Source: Nocardioides marmotae (lineage in GTDB: Bacteria; Actinomycetota; Actinomycetes; Propionibacteriales; Nocardioidaceae). Taken from it: a stretch of 64,000 nucleotides of DNA. The DNA is taken from positions 1,426,001 through 1,490,000 of the forward strand of contig NZ_CP053660.1 in the NCBI RefSeq assembly GCF_013177455.1. The letters are read 5' to 3'. The notes beneath the pieces were generated by a model. It searched no databases, was not told the origin of the DNA, and worked only from the letters and a program-made list of their open reading frames with translations. Positions 36,152-46,579 of this stretch are shown here, piece by piece. The translations under genes and the position numbers were made by a program. How positions within the stretch are numbered: the stretch's first letter is position 1; each line of letters begins with the position of its first letter.

Positions 36152-39100
36152 TTGTACCTGAAGAGCCTGACTCTCAAGGGGTTCAAGTCCTTCGCGTCCT
36201 CGACGACGCTCCAGCTCGAGCCGGGCATCACCTGCATCGTCGGCCCCAACGGCTCGGGGAAGTCCAACGTCGTCGACGCCCTGGCCTGGGTGATGGGCGA
36301 GGCCAGCGCCAAGTCCCTGCGCGGCGGGAAGATGGACGACGTCATCTTCGCCGGCACCTCCGGCCGCCCGCCGCTGGGCCGCGCGGAGGTCGTGCTCACC
36401 ATCGACAACTCCGACGGCGCGCTGCCGATCGAGTACGCCGAGGTCACGATCAGCCGCACGATGTTCCGCTCCGGGGGCTCGGAGTACGCCATCAACGGCA
36501 GCACCTGCCGCCTCCTCGACGTCCAGGAGCTGCTCTCCGACTCCGGCATCGGCCGCGAGATGCACGTCATCGTCGGGCAGGGCCAGCTCGACCAGATCCT
36601 GCACGCCACCCCCGAGGACCGGCGCGGCTTCATCGAGGAGGCGGCCGGCGTCCTCAAGCACCGCAAGCGCAAGGAGAAGGCGCTGCGGAAGCTCGACGCG
36701 ACCGAGGGCAACCTCCACCGGCTGGGCGACCTGATCGGGGAGATCCGGCGCCAGCTCAAGCCGCTGGGCCGCCAGGCCGAGGTCGCCCGCCGGGCCCAGA
36801 CCGTCCAGGCCGACGTCCGCGACGCCCGCGCCCGGTTGCTCGCCGACGACCTGGTCACCGCCCGCACCGCCCTGGAGCAGGAGCTCGCCGACGAGTCGGT
36901 GATCCTCCAACGGCGCGAGCAGGTCGAGGCGGCCGTCGCGGCCGCCCGGGAGACCGAGGCCTCGCTCGAGGCGGCGCTGCGCGAGGACCTGCCGGCGCTC
37001 GCGGCCGCGCAGGAGACCTGGTTCGCGCTGTCCGGCCTGCGCGAGCGGCTGCGCGGGACCCAGTCCTTGGCCGCGGAGCGCAAGCGAAACGCCGCCGGCA
37101 CCGCCGAGACCGAGCACCGCGGCGGCCGCGACCCCGAGGAGCTCGAGGCCGAGGCCGAGCGGATGCGGGAGACCGAGCAGCGCACCGCCGCCGAGGTCGA
37201 CCGGCACCGCACCGCGCTGGAGGAGGCCGTCGCCGCCCGCCGGGCCGCCGAGGACGCCGCGGCCGAGGAGGACCGCCGGATCGCCGCGGTCCAGCGGGCC
37301 GCCGCCGACCGGCGCGAGGGGCTCGCCCGCCTCCACGGCCAGGTCAACGCCCTGCGCTCCCGCGCCACCGCCGCCGACGAGGAGGTCGGCCGGCTCGGCG
37401 CCGCCCGCGAGGAGGCGCTCGCCCGCGCCGACCGGGCCCAGCGCGACTTCACCGCCCTGGAGACCCGGGTCGCCGGCCTCGACGCGGGGGAGGAGGGCCT
37501 CGACGCCGAGCACGAGGCGGCCACCGCCCTGCTCGACGACGTCGAGGAGCGGCTCGCCAAGGTCCGCGACGCCGCCCAGCAGGCCGACCGCGACCGCTCG
37601 GCCCTCGCCGCCCGCAAGGACGCCCTCGAGCTCGGCCTGGACCGCAAGGACGGCGCGGCCGCGCTGCTGGCCGCCGCCGACACGCTCCCCGGTCTGCGCG
37701 GGGCGATCGCGACGCTGGTCACCGTGCGCAGCGGCTACGAGACCGCGGTCGCCGCGGCGCTCGGCCAGGCGGCCGACGCGGTCGCGGTCGCCGACGCGGA
37801 CGCCGCCGTCGAGGCGATCACCCACCTCAAGAGTGAGGACCTCGGCCGCGCCGGCCTGGTGCTCGGCAGCCCGGGGGACCTCGCGCCCGCGGAGCGGCCC
37901 GCCCTGCCGGGCCACGCGACGTACGCCGTGGACGTGGTGGAGTGCCCCGACGAGCTGCGCCCGGCGCTGGCCCGCCTGCTCGACCGCGTGGCGGTGGTCG
38001 ACGACCTCGACGCCGCCCGCGCGCTGGTCGACCAGCTGCCCGAGGTGACCGCCGTGACCCGCGATGGCGACGTGCTCGCCACCTACGCGGCCGCCGGCGG
38101 CTCCACGAGCCGGCCGAGCCTGATCGAGGTGCAGGCCGCGGTCGACGAGGCGGCCGCCCGGCTCGCGGAGGTCACCGCGGCGGGGGAGCGGCTCTCCTTC
38201 GACATCTCCCGGCTCGAGGCCGAGCGGCTGGAGGCGCAGAAGCGCGCCGACGTCGCGATGGCCAAGCTGCACGAGTCCGACGCGACGCTGGCCGCCGTCG
38301 CCGAGGAGCTGGGGCAGTACGGCTCGCAGGCCCGCGCCGCCCGCGGCGAGGCCGAGCGGCTCACCCAGGCCATCGCGCGCGCCGAGGAGGCGCGCGAGCA
38401 GGCGGTCGCCGGGCTGGCCGACCTCGAGGCTCGGCTGGCGACGGCCGAGGACGCGCCGGAGGAGGAGCCCGACACCGGCGAGCGCGAGCGGCTGGTCGCC
38501 GCCGCCCGCGACGCCCGGCAGGGCGAGATGGACGCCCGGCTCGCGCTGCGCACCTCCGAGGAGCGGGCCCGCGCCCTGCACGGGCGCGCGGACGGGCTGC
38601 TGCGCGCCGCGCGCGCCGAGCGCGAGGCCCGGGCGAAGGCCGCCCAGCGCCGCGAGCGGCTGCTGCGTGAGGGCCGGGCCGCCGAGGCGGTCGGCACGGC
38701 CGTGGCCCACGTGCTCACCCGGCTGGAGGTCTCGGTGACCCGGGCGGCCGAGGCCCGCGCGGCCGTCGAGCAGGCCCGGGCCGGTCGTGAGCAGCAGCTG
38801 CGCGAGGTCCGCACCCGCCTGCGCGACCTGGGCCGCGAGCACGACGAGCTGGTCAGCTCCGCCCACCGCGACGAGCTCGCCCGCGCCCAGCAGCGGATGC
38901 GGATCGAGCAGCTCGAGCAGCGCTCGATCGAGGAGCTGGGTCTCGCCCCCGACGTCCTGGTCACCGACTACGGCCCCGACCGCCCGGTGCCGGTGGCGCC
39001 CGCGCCGGACGCGGCCGAGGACGACCCCGCGCCGGAGCCGGTGCCCTACGTCCGCACCGAGCAGGAGAAGCGGCTCCGCGCCGCCGAGCGGGCGCTGGCC

Positions 39101-39712
39101 ACGCTGGGCCGGGTCAACCCGCTGGCGCTGGAGGAGTTCTCGGCGATGGAGGAGCGGCACCGCTTCCTCACCGAGCAGCTCGAGGACCTGCGCAAGACCC
39201 GCAAGGACCTCCTCGACATCGTGCGCGAGGTCGACGCCCGCGTCGAGCAGGTCTTCGCCGAGGCGTACGCCGACGTCGAGCGCGCCTTCGACGCGACGTT
39301 CGCCCGGCTCTTCCCCGGCGGGGAGGGCCGGCTCGTGCTGACCGACCCCGGGGACATGCTGACGACGGGCATCGAGGTGGAGGCCCGCCCGGCGGGCAAG
39401 AAGGTCAAGCGGCTCTCGCTGCTCTCCGGTGGCGAGCGGTCGCTGGTCGCGGTGTGCTTCCTGGTCTCGCTGTTCAAGGCTCGGCCCTCGCCGTTCTACA
39501 TCCTCGACGAGGTCGAGGCGGCGCTCGACGACACCAACCTCGGGCGGCTGCTCGAGATCTACGAGGAGCTGCGGGAGAGCTCTCAGCTGCTCGTCATCAC
39601 CCACCAGAAGCGGACGATGGAGGTCGGGGACGCGTTGTACGGCGTGACGATGCGAGGAGACGGCGTCTCGGCCGTCATCAGCCAGCGGCTGCGCGAGCCG
39701 GAGCCGGCATGA
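36152..39712 (+). CDS. smc: Chromosome segregation protein SMC
   Basis: A 1186-residue condensin ATPase. Walker A is GPNGSGKSNVVDAL near residues 31-44. Long coiled coils occupy about 165-490 and 680-1010, with a hinge between (about 495-680). The C-terminal ABC signature is LSLLSGGERSLVAV, followed by FYILDEVEAALDDTN. SMC loads at ParB-parS and aligns chromosome arms. The TTG start at 36152 is set by the invariant MYLKSLTLKGFKSF N-terminus. The stop overlaps the thioesterase gene (ATGA). Confidence 0.97.
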   Translation: MYLKSLTLKGFKSFASSTTLQLEPGITCIVGPNGSGKSNVVDALAWVMGEASAKSLRGGKMDDVIFAGTSGRPPLGRAEVVLTIDNSDGALPIEYAEVTISRTMFRSGGSEYAINGSTCRLLDVQELLSDSGIGREMHVIVGQGQLDQILHATPEDRRGFIEEAAGVLKHRKRKEKALRKLDATEGNLHRLGDLIGEIRRQLKPLGRQAEVARRAQTVQADVRDARARLLADDLVTARTALEQELADESVILQRREQVEAAVAAARETEASLEAALREDLPALAAAQETWFALSGLRERLRGTQSLAAERKRNAAGTAETEHRGGRDPEELEAEAERMRETEQRTAAEVDRHRTALEEAVAARRAAEDAAAEEDRRIAAVQRAAADRREGLARLHGQVNALRSRATAADEEVGRLGAAREEALARADRAQRDFTALETRVAGLDAGEEGLDAEHEAATALLDDVEERLAKVRDAAQQADRDRSALAARKDALELGLDRKDGAAALLAAADTLPGLRGAIATLVTVRSGYETAVAAALGQAADAVAVADADAAVEAITHLKSEDLGRAGLVLGSPGDLAPAERPALPGHATYAVDVVECPDELRPALARLLDRVAVVDDLDAARALVDQLPEVTAVTRDGDVLATYAAAGGSTSRPSLIEVQAAVDEAAARLAEVTAAGERLSFDISRLEAERLEAQKRADVAMAKLHESDATLAAVAEELGQYGSQARAARGEAERLTQAIARAEEAREQAVAGLADLEARLATAEDAPEEEPDTGERERLVAAARDARQGEMDARLALRTSEERARALHGRADGLLRAARAEREARAKAAQRRERLLREGRAAEAVGTAVAHVLTRLEVSVTRAAEARAAVEQARAGREQQLREVRTRLRDLGREHDELVSSAHRDELARAQQRMRIEQLEQRSIEELGLAPDVLVTDYGPDRPVPVAPAPDAAEDDPAPEPVPYVRTEQEKRLRAAERALATLGRVNPLALEEFSAMEERHRFLTEQLEDLRKTRKDLLDIVREVDARVEQVFAEAYADVERAFDATFARLFPGGEGRLVLTDPGDMLTTGIEVEARPAGKKVKRLSLLSGGERSLVAVCFLVSLFKARPSPFYILDEVEAALDDTNLGRLLEIYEELRESSQLLVITHQKRTMEVGDALYGVTMRGDGVSAVISQRLREPEPA

Positions 39713-40161
39713 CCGACCGCACCCGCCCGACCCGGGCCGACTACGTCGCGTGGCGCACCATCACCACCCGGTGGCGTGACGACGACGCCTACGGCCACCT
39801 CAACAACGCGACGTACTACGAGATGTTCGACACCGCGGTCAACGCCCACCTCTACGAGGCGACCGGGCTCGACATCAGGAAGCTGCCGCAGATCGGCATC
39901 GTGGCCGAGACCGGCTGCCGGTACTTCCGCGAGATCGGCTTCCCCGCCCCGGTCGAGGCCGGCCTGGTCTGCGAGAAGGTCGGCACCTCCTCGGTGGTCT
40001 ACCGGATCGGGCTGTTCCAGGGCGACCCGGAGCGTGAGGGGGCGGAGGCCGCGGCCGAGGGCCGGTTCGTGCACGTGTACGTCGACGACACCGATCCCGC
40101 CCGCCCGGTCACCCCGATGCCGGACGTGATCCGCGCCGCTGTGACGCCCCTCCTGCGCTGA
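39709..40161 (+). CDS. Hotdog-fold acyl-CoA thioesterase (4HBT family)
   Basis: A 150-residue single hotdog-domain protein of the 4-hydroxybenzoyl-CoA thioesterase type, with RWRDDDAYGHLNNATYYEMF containing the catalytic-site Asp/His/Asn cluster (residues about 21-40). It is coupled to smc by a 4-bp overlap. The acyl substrate is unknown. Confidence 0.88.
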   Translation: MTDRTRPTRADYVAWRTITTRWRDDDAYGHLNNATYYEMFDTAVNAHLYEATGLDIRKLPQIGIVAETGCRYFREIGFPAPVEAGLVCEKVGTSSVVYRIGLFQGDPEREGAEAAAEGRFVHVYVDDTDPARPVTPMPDVIRAAVTPLLR

Positions 40162-40203
40162 CCCGGAGGTCTGTCACACCCGCCACACGGGTAACAATCA
40201 GGG

Positions 40204-40398
40204 ATGCTGACGATCTCGGTGGTGATGCTGCTCATCCTCCTCGTGGCAGGCCTGGTGGTGACCTTCGTAGCCTTCCCGCACCGCGGCCACCAGGTGCCCC
40301 AGGCGCGGTGGCTCGGGGACGCGATGACCCGCCTCGCCGACCGCGCCCCGGTGCTGCACCACGAGGCCGAGGACCGACCCGCCCGCCACCCCCACTGA
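40204..40398 (+). CDS. Small single-pass membrane protein
   Basis: A 64-residue protein with one hydrophobic helix (about residues 3-25) followed by a basic, His-rich cytosolic tail. It lies 42 bp after the thioesterase. Its stop codon is 4 nt from the start of the second mirrored 22-bp repeat array, as leuD is for the first. No family is recognised. Confidence 0.6.
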   Translation: MLTISVVMLLILLVAGLVVTFVAFPHRGHQVPQARWLGDAMTRLADRAPVLHHEAEDRPARHPH

Positions 40399-40402
40399 CC
40401 CG

Positions 40403-40565
40403 CCGAAGTGGCAGTGCTGCAGGGCCGAAGTGGCAGTGCTGCAGGGCCGAAGTGGCAGTGCTGCAGGGCTCGAGCGTGCAGGAGTGCCACCTCGAGGCTG
40501 CAGGGGTGCCACCTCGACCGTGCACGAGTGCCACCTCGAGGCTGCAGGAGTGCCACCTCGACGGG
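40403..40565. repeat. Mirrored 22-bp repeat array, copy B (before ftsY)
   Basis: Three forward units at 40403, 40425 and 40447 are identical, with core GAAGTGGCAGTGCTGCAGGG. A 12-nt centre (40469-40480) follows. Three inverted units start at 40481, 40503 and 40525, with core GTGCCACCTCG, and a truncated fourth runs to 40565. Architecture, period and distance to the upstream stop codon match copy A. The 29 bases from the stop codon through unit 1 are identical in the two loci. Confidence 0.9.
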
Positions 40566-40610
40566 TCTGGTGTTTCGGGGGGCTGCTGGTGCGGATGATT
40601 GGATGAGGTC

Positions 40611-41777
40611 ATGGACGCCCTCGCCATCTTGATCCTCGTCGTCGCGCTCGTGGGCCTCGGCCTCGTCCTGGCGGTGACGGGGCTGATCGTCGGTCGGCGC
40701 CGCGGCCCCAAGCCGCTGCCGAACACCCACACCGACGTCATCGTCAAGCCGCCGGTGGAGGCGGACGAGACGCCCGTCGAGCTCAGCTCGCCGCCGGCGA
40801 CGATCGAGCCCGAGGTCGAGCTCCCGCCGATCGAGGAGGCCCCGGCCCTCGAGCGCCCGGAGGGTACGGCGAGCCGCCTGGTGCGCCTGCGCCAGCGGCT
40901 GGCGAGCTCCCAGGGGGCCCTGGGCCGCGGCCTGCTCGCGCTGCTCAGCCGCGACCGGCTCGACGAGGACACCTGGGAGTCCATCGAGGACACGCTGCTC
41001 ACCGCCGACATCGGGGTCGGCCCGACCCAGGAGCTGGTGGAGCGGCTGCGCACCCGGATGCGTGTCGAGGGCGGCACCGGCGCCGACGCGCGCACCGTGC
41101 TCCGCGAGGAGCTGCTGACCCTGGTCGACCCGACCATGGACCGTCGCCTCCAGGTGAGCGGCGCGGACGGGCAGCCGGGCGTCGTCCTGGTCGTCGGCGT
41201 CAACGGCGCCGGCAAGACCACCACCGTCGGCAAGATCGCGCGGATCCTCGTCGCCGAGGACCACAGCGTCGTGCTCGGCGCGGCCGACACCTTCCGCGCC
41301 GCCGCCGTCGAGCAGCTCGCGACCTGGGGGGAGCGGGTCGGCGTCGAGGTCGTGCGTGGCCCGGAGGGCACCGACCCGGCGAGCGTCGCCTTCGACGCCG
41401 TCAAGGAGGGCGTCGACCGTGGTGTCGACACCGTCATCGTCGACACCGCCGGCCGCCTCCAGAACAAGGCCGGCCTCATGGACGAGCTGGGCAAGGTCAA
41501 GCGGGTCATCGAGAAGCAGGCGCCGGTCACCGAGGTGCTGCTCGTCCTCGACGCCACGACCGGCCAGAACGGCATGATCCAGGCCCGCGTCTTCAGCGAG
41601 GTCGTCGACGTCTCCGGCATCGTGCTCACCAAGCTCGACGGCTCGGCCAAGGGCGGCATCGTGGTCGCGGTCCAGCGCGAGCTCGGCGTACCTGTGAAGC
41701 TGGTCGGCCTCGGCGAGGGCGCCGACGACCTGGCGCCGTTCGACGCCGGCGCGTTCGTCGACGCGCTGCTCGGCTGA
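40611..41777 (+). CDS. ftsY: Signal recognition particle receptor FtsY
   Basis: A 388-residue SRP GTPase. An N-terminal hydrophobic helix (about residues 3-25), a Pro/Glu-rich acidic linker, and the NG domain follow one another. G1 is GVNGAGKTTTVGKI near residue 200, DTAGRLQNK is G3, and TKLDGSAKGG is G4. It docks ribosome-SRP complexes at the membrane. The ATG at 40611 follows GGATGAGG; a TTG four codons upstream is possible. TTGGAT 6 nt upstream of the ATG may be a leaderless -10. Confidence 0.96.
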   Translation: MDALAILILVVALVGLGLVLAVTGLIVGRRRGPKPLPNTHTDVIVKPPVEADETPVELSSPPATIEPEVELPPIEEAPALERPEGTASRLVRLRQRLASSQGALGRGLLALLSRDRLDEDTWESIEDTLLTADIGVGPTQELVERLRTRMRVEGGTGADARTVLREELLTLVDPTMDRRLQVSGADGQPGVVLVVGVNGAGKTTTVGKIARILVAEDHSVVLGAADTFRAAAVEQLATWGERVGVEVVRGPEGTDPASVAFDAVKEGVDRGVDTVIVDTAGRLQNKAGLMDELGKVKRVIEKQAPVTEVLLVLDATTGQNGMIQARVFSEVVDVSGIVLTKLDGSAKGGIVVAVQRELGVPVKLVGLGEGADDLAPFDAGAFVDALLG

Positions 41778-41823
41778 CCTCCGTCCGACTGAGCCGCGCG
41801 GCCAAACGCGGCACGCCCGGCCT

Positions 41824-41870
41824 GTAACCGGGACGCAACAAAACTCCAGGACTCGTTTCTCGGTCGAAAC
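41824..41870. promoter_or_regulatory. Candidate GlnR-type nitrogen operator upstream of amt
   Basis: GTAAC-N6-GCAAC at 41824-41839 resembles the GlnR a/b-site pair (gTnAC-N6-GaAAC). GTTTC-N6-GAAAC at 41855-41870 is an inverted GAAAC pair 31 bp downstream. The location before amt-glnB fits nitrogen control. The match is partial. Confidence 0.45.
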
Positions 41871-41989
41871 AAGCAGCGGCGAGCGGTGAAACCTGCCGCC
41901 CCGAGTGTTCTCGGTACCGGGCGGACCCACACCGGACAGCGACGTCGAGCGCGTGCGGGACGCCTCCCCGAGAACAACCTGGAGGATTC

Positions 41990-43635
<1,646 letters not shown>

Positions 43636-43641
43636 GCACCC

Positions 43642-43680
43642 GACGGCCCGGCTCTCCCCGCGTGGGGGAGCCGGGCCGTC
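43642..43680 (+). terminator. Hairpin terminator between the two PII genes
   Basis: A 17-bp stem with one G-T wobble (43642-43658 and 43664-43680) and a 5-nt loop begins 6 nt after the first PII stop. It implies separate transcription of amt-glnB and the downstream PII-glnD pair. Confidence 0.8.
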
Positions 43681-43697
43681 GTCGTGGTCGGGCATGA

Positions 43698-44078
<381 letters not shown>

Positions 44079-44133
44079 CCGCTCAGCACGCGCCGTACCC
44101 CGCCCGCCGCCCCACGACGCAGCCCGGGACGCC

Positions 44134-46347
44134 GTGACCGCCGCCGGCCGTGCCGCCCGCACCGCGGAGGCCGACGCGCTGTGCCTCAAGGCCTACGACG
44201 GCGTCGGCGGACCCGAGACCGGGATGGCCCTGGTCGCCGTCGGTGGCTACGGACGCTCCGAGCTCGCGCCCCACTCCGACCTCGACGTCGTCCTGGTCCA
44301 CGAGGACGGCGTCGACCCCGGCGAGGTCGCCGCGCGGCTGTGGTACCCGCTGTGGGACTCCGGCGCCCGGGTCGACCACTCGGTGCGCGGCCTCCCGGAG
44401 ATGGTGACCGCAGCGGAGGTGGACGTGAAGGTCGCCCTCGGGCTGCTCGACGTCCGCCACCTGGCCGGCGACCCCGGTCTCTCCCTGCGCCTGCGCACCA
44501 CGATGCTCGCCCAGTGGCGCCGCGCCGCCCGCGCCCGGCTGCCCGAGGTGCAGCGGCTCGTCCGCGCGCGCCACGACCTGGTCGGCGAGGTCGCGCACGT
44601 CTCGGTGCCGGACCTGAAGGAGGCCGAGGGCGGCATCCGCGACGCCACCGTGCTGCGCGCGCTCGTGGCGACCTGGCTGGTCGACGTGCCCCACGTCGAG
44701 CTCGAGCGGGTCCGTCTGGCGCTGCTCGACGTGCGCGACCTGGTGCACGAGATCGCCGGCCGGCCCAGCGACCGGGTGACCCCCGAGATGTGGGCGGACC
44801 TCGCCACCCGCCTTGAGCTGCCGGACGCACGGGCCGCGCAGGTCCACGTCCGCGAGCTCGGCCGGCGGATCACCCACCTCTCCCGGCTGACCTGGCGCCG
44901 CGTCGAGGACTACCTCGCCCGGCCCGCCGCGGTCGGCGTACGTCGCCCCTTCCTCACCCCACTGGCGCCCGGGGTGGCGCTGGCCGGCCGCGAGGTGGTG
45001 CTCGACGCGCGGGCCCGGCCCGCCGACGACCCGGCCCTGCTGCTGCGCGCGGCGGCCGAGGCCGCCGAGCGCGACGTCGTCCTCGCGCCGCCGACGGCCG
45101 CGCGGCTCGCCCGCGAGGGCGCGCCGCTGCCGGACCCGTGGCCCGCGGAGGCGCGCCAGCTGCTGGTGCGGCTGCTCGCCTCCGGCCGGGGGCTGCTGGA
45201 CACCTGGGAGACCCTGGAGGAGACCGGCGCGCTCGCGGCGGTCCTGCCGGAGTGGGAGCGGATCCGGCTCCTGCCGCACGCCTCGGCCATCCACCGCTTC
45301 ACCGTCGACCGGCACGTCGTGGAGACCTGCGTGGAGGCGTCCGCGCTGATCCGCACCGTCGCCCGTCCCGACGTGCTCATGGTCGCCGCGCTGCTCCACG
45401 ACATCGGCAAGGGCAGCCTGACCGAGCACAGCGTGGCCGGCGAGCCGATCGCGCGTGACATCGCGCGGCGCATCGGCTTCGACGAGGAGGCCGTCGAGCT
45501 GGTCGGCACGCTCGTGCGCTGGCACCTGCTGCTGGCCGAGACCGCCACCACCCGCGACCCCGACGATCCCGCCACCGTCGAGGTGATCACCTCCCGGATC
45601 AGGTCGGTCGAGGCGCTGTCGCTGCTGACCGCGCTGACCGAGGCCGACGCCAAGGCCGCCTCCCCGAAGGCGTGGTCCTCCTGGCGGGCCGGGTTGGTCA
45701 TGGACCTCGCGCGCCGCGCCAGGGCAGCCCTCGACAGCGGGGCGGCCTCACCGGCCGTGGTCGCCGAGGAGCTGCCCGTCCCCGACGAGGTACGCCGCGG
45801 GGGAGTCTCCTTCGCGGTCGAGGAGCTCGCCGACGGCTCGCGGGTCACCGTCGTCGCCCCCGACCGGATCGGCCTGCTGGCCGACCTCGCCGCCGTGCTC
45901 GCCCTCCAGCGGCTGCCCGTCCGCGCGGCCCGCGCCTGGGCCCAGGACGAGCACGGGGTCAGCGTCTGGGAGGTCGCCGCCCCGGCCCCGGACCCCACGG
46001 TCCTCCGGACGCGGTACGACGCCGTCCGCTCGGGAGCGGTCGACGCGACCGCCCGGCTGCGGCCGACCGGGCCGGACGTGCTCGCGCCCACCGTCGCCGT
46101 ACGCCCCGAGGCCTCGGAGCAGTCAACGGTCCTCGAGGTGCGCGCCGCGGACCGCCCGGGCGTGGTGCACCTGGTCTGCGCGGCGCTGGCCCGCCTCGGG
46201 GTCGCCGTGCGCTCCGCCCACGTGGACACGCTCGGCCCGCAGGCGGTCGACGTGTTCTACGTGCAGGAGGCCGACGCCGGGCCGCTGCACGACGGCCGTG
46301 CGGCCGAGGCGGCCCATGCCGTGCGGGCGGCGCTGTCGGGGGAGTAG
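44134..46347 (+). CDS. glnD: PII (uridylyl/adenylyl)transferase GlnD
   Basis: A 737-residue bifunctional PII-modifying enzyme. The nucleotidyltransferase domain has VGGYGRSELAPHSDLDVVLVH near residues 32-52, the PII-binding GlnD middle region follows, the HD hydrolase domain has VAALLHDIGKG near 425, and two ACT glutamine-sensing domains lie at about 570-735 (VVAPDRIGLLADLA, VRAADRPGVVHLV). In Streptomyces and Corynebacterium, GlnD adenylylates PII. The GTG at 44134 is the only reasonable start; the N-terminus is somewhat shorter than the mycobacterial one. Confidence 0.94.
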   Translation: MTAAGRAARTAEADALCLKAYDGVGGPETGMALVAVGGYGRSELAPHSDLDVVLVHEDGVDPGEVAARLWYPLWDSGARVDHSVRGLPEMVTAAEVDVKVALGLLDVRHLAGDPGLSLRLRTTMLAQWRRAARARLPEVQRLVRARHDLVGEVAHVSVPDLKEAEGGIRDATVLRALVATWLVDVPHVELERVRLALLDVRDLVHEIAGRPSDRVTPEMWADLATRLELPDARAAQVHVRELGRRITHLSRLTWRRVEDYLARPAAVGVRRPFLTPLAPGVALAGREVVLDARARPADDPALLLRAAAEAAERDVVLAPPTAARLAREGAPLPDPWPAEARQLLVRLLASGRGLLDTWETLEETGALAAVLPEWERIRLLPHASAIHRFTVDRHVVETCVEASALIRTVARPDVLMVAALLHDIGKGSLTEHSVAGEPIARDIARRIGFDEEAVELVGTLVRWHLLLAETATTRDPDDPATVEVITSRIRSVEALSLLTALTEADAKAASPKAWSSWRAGLVMDLARRARAALDSGAASPAVVAEELPVPDEVRRGGVSFAVEELADGSRVTVVAPDRIGLLADLAAVLALQRLPVRAARAWAQDEHGVSVWEVAAPAPDPTVLRTRYDAVRSGAVDATARLRPTGPDVLAPTVAVRPEASEQSTVLEVRAADRPGVVHLVCAALARLGVAVRSAHVDTLGPQAVDVFYVQEADAGPLHDGRAAEAAHAVRAALSGE

Positions 46348-46378
46348 CGCTGTCCGGGGAGTGGCTGGGGCGATCCGG

Positions 46379-46579
46379 TCAGCAGCAGCGCGACTGCGGG
46401 TTGTGCTCGCGCTGGTCGGTGCGGTGCCGCTCGTACTCCCGCCGCGTCATCGGCGGCGTGCCGTCCTCGGTGCACCGCGCCAGGTAGGCCTCCCACCGCG
46501 CCTCCCCGCTGATCTCCTTGAGGTACCAGCGCACCCCGTCGAGGGCCCGGCGGGGGGTGAGGGGGCGGGGGCCGCTCAC
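46379..46579 (-). CDS. ybdD: YbdD/YjiX family small protein (DUF466)
   Basis: A 66-residue protein with the family signature YLKEISGEARWEAYLARC and a CC C-terminus. It is always found next to CstA/BtsT transporters (E. coli cstA-ybdD, btsT-yjiX) and is needed for their activity. The GTG overlaps the cstA stop (GTGA). Confidence 0.9.
   Translation of the reverse strand: MSGPRPLTPRRALDGVRWYLKEISGEARWEAYLARCTEDGTPPMTRREYERHRTDQREHNPQSRCC

Noticed and set aside
36041..39604. 1187-codon open frame antisense to smc
   Set aside because: It is the Leu/Gly/Arg-rich mirror of a high-GC gene; smc on the plus strand carries all family motifs.
41793..41812. Hairpin GCCGCG/CGCGGC after ftsY as terminator
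   Set aside because: Only 6 bp with an 8-nt loop and no T-tract; too weak to list.
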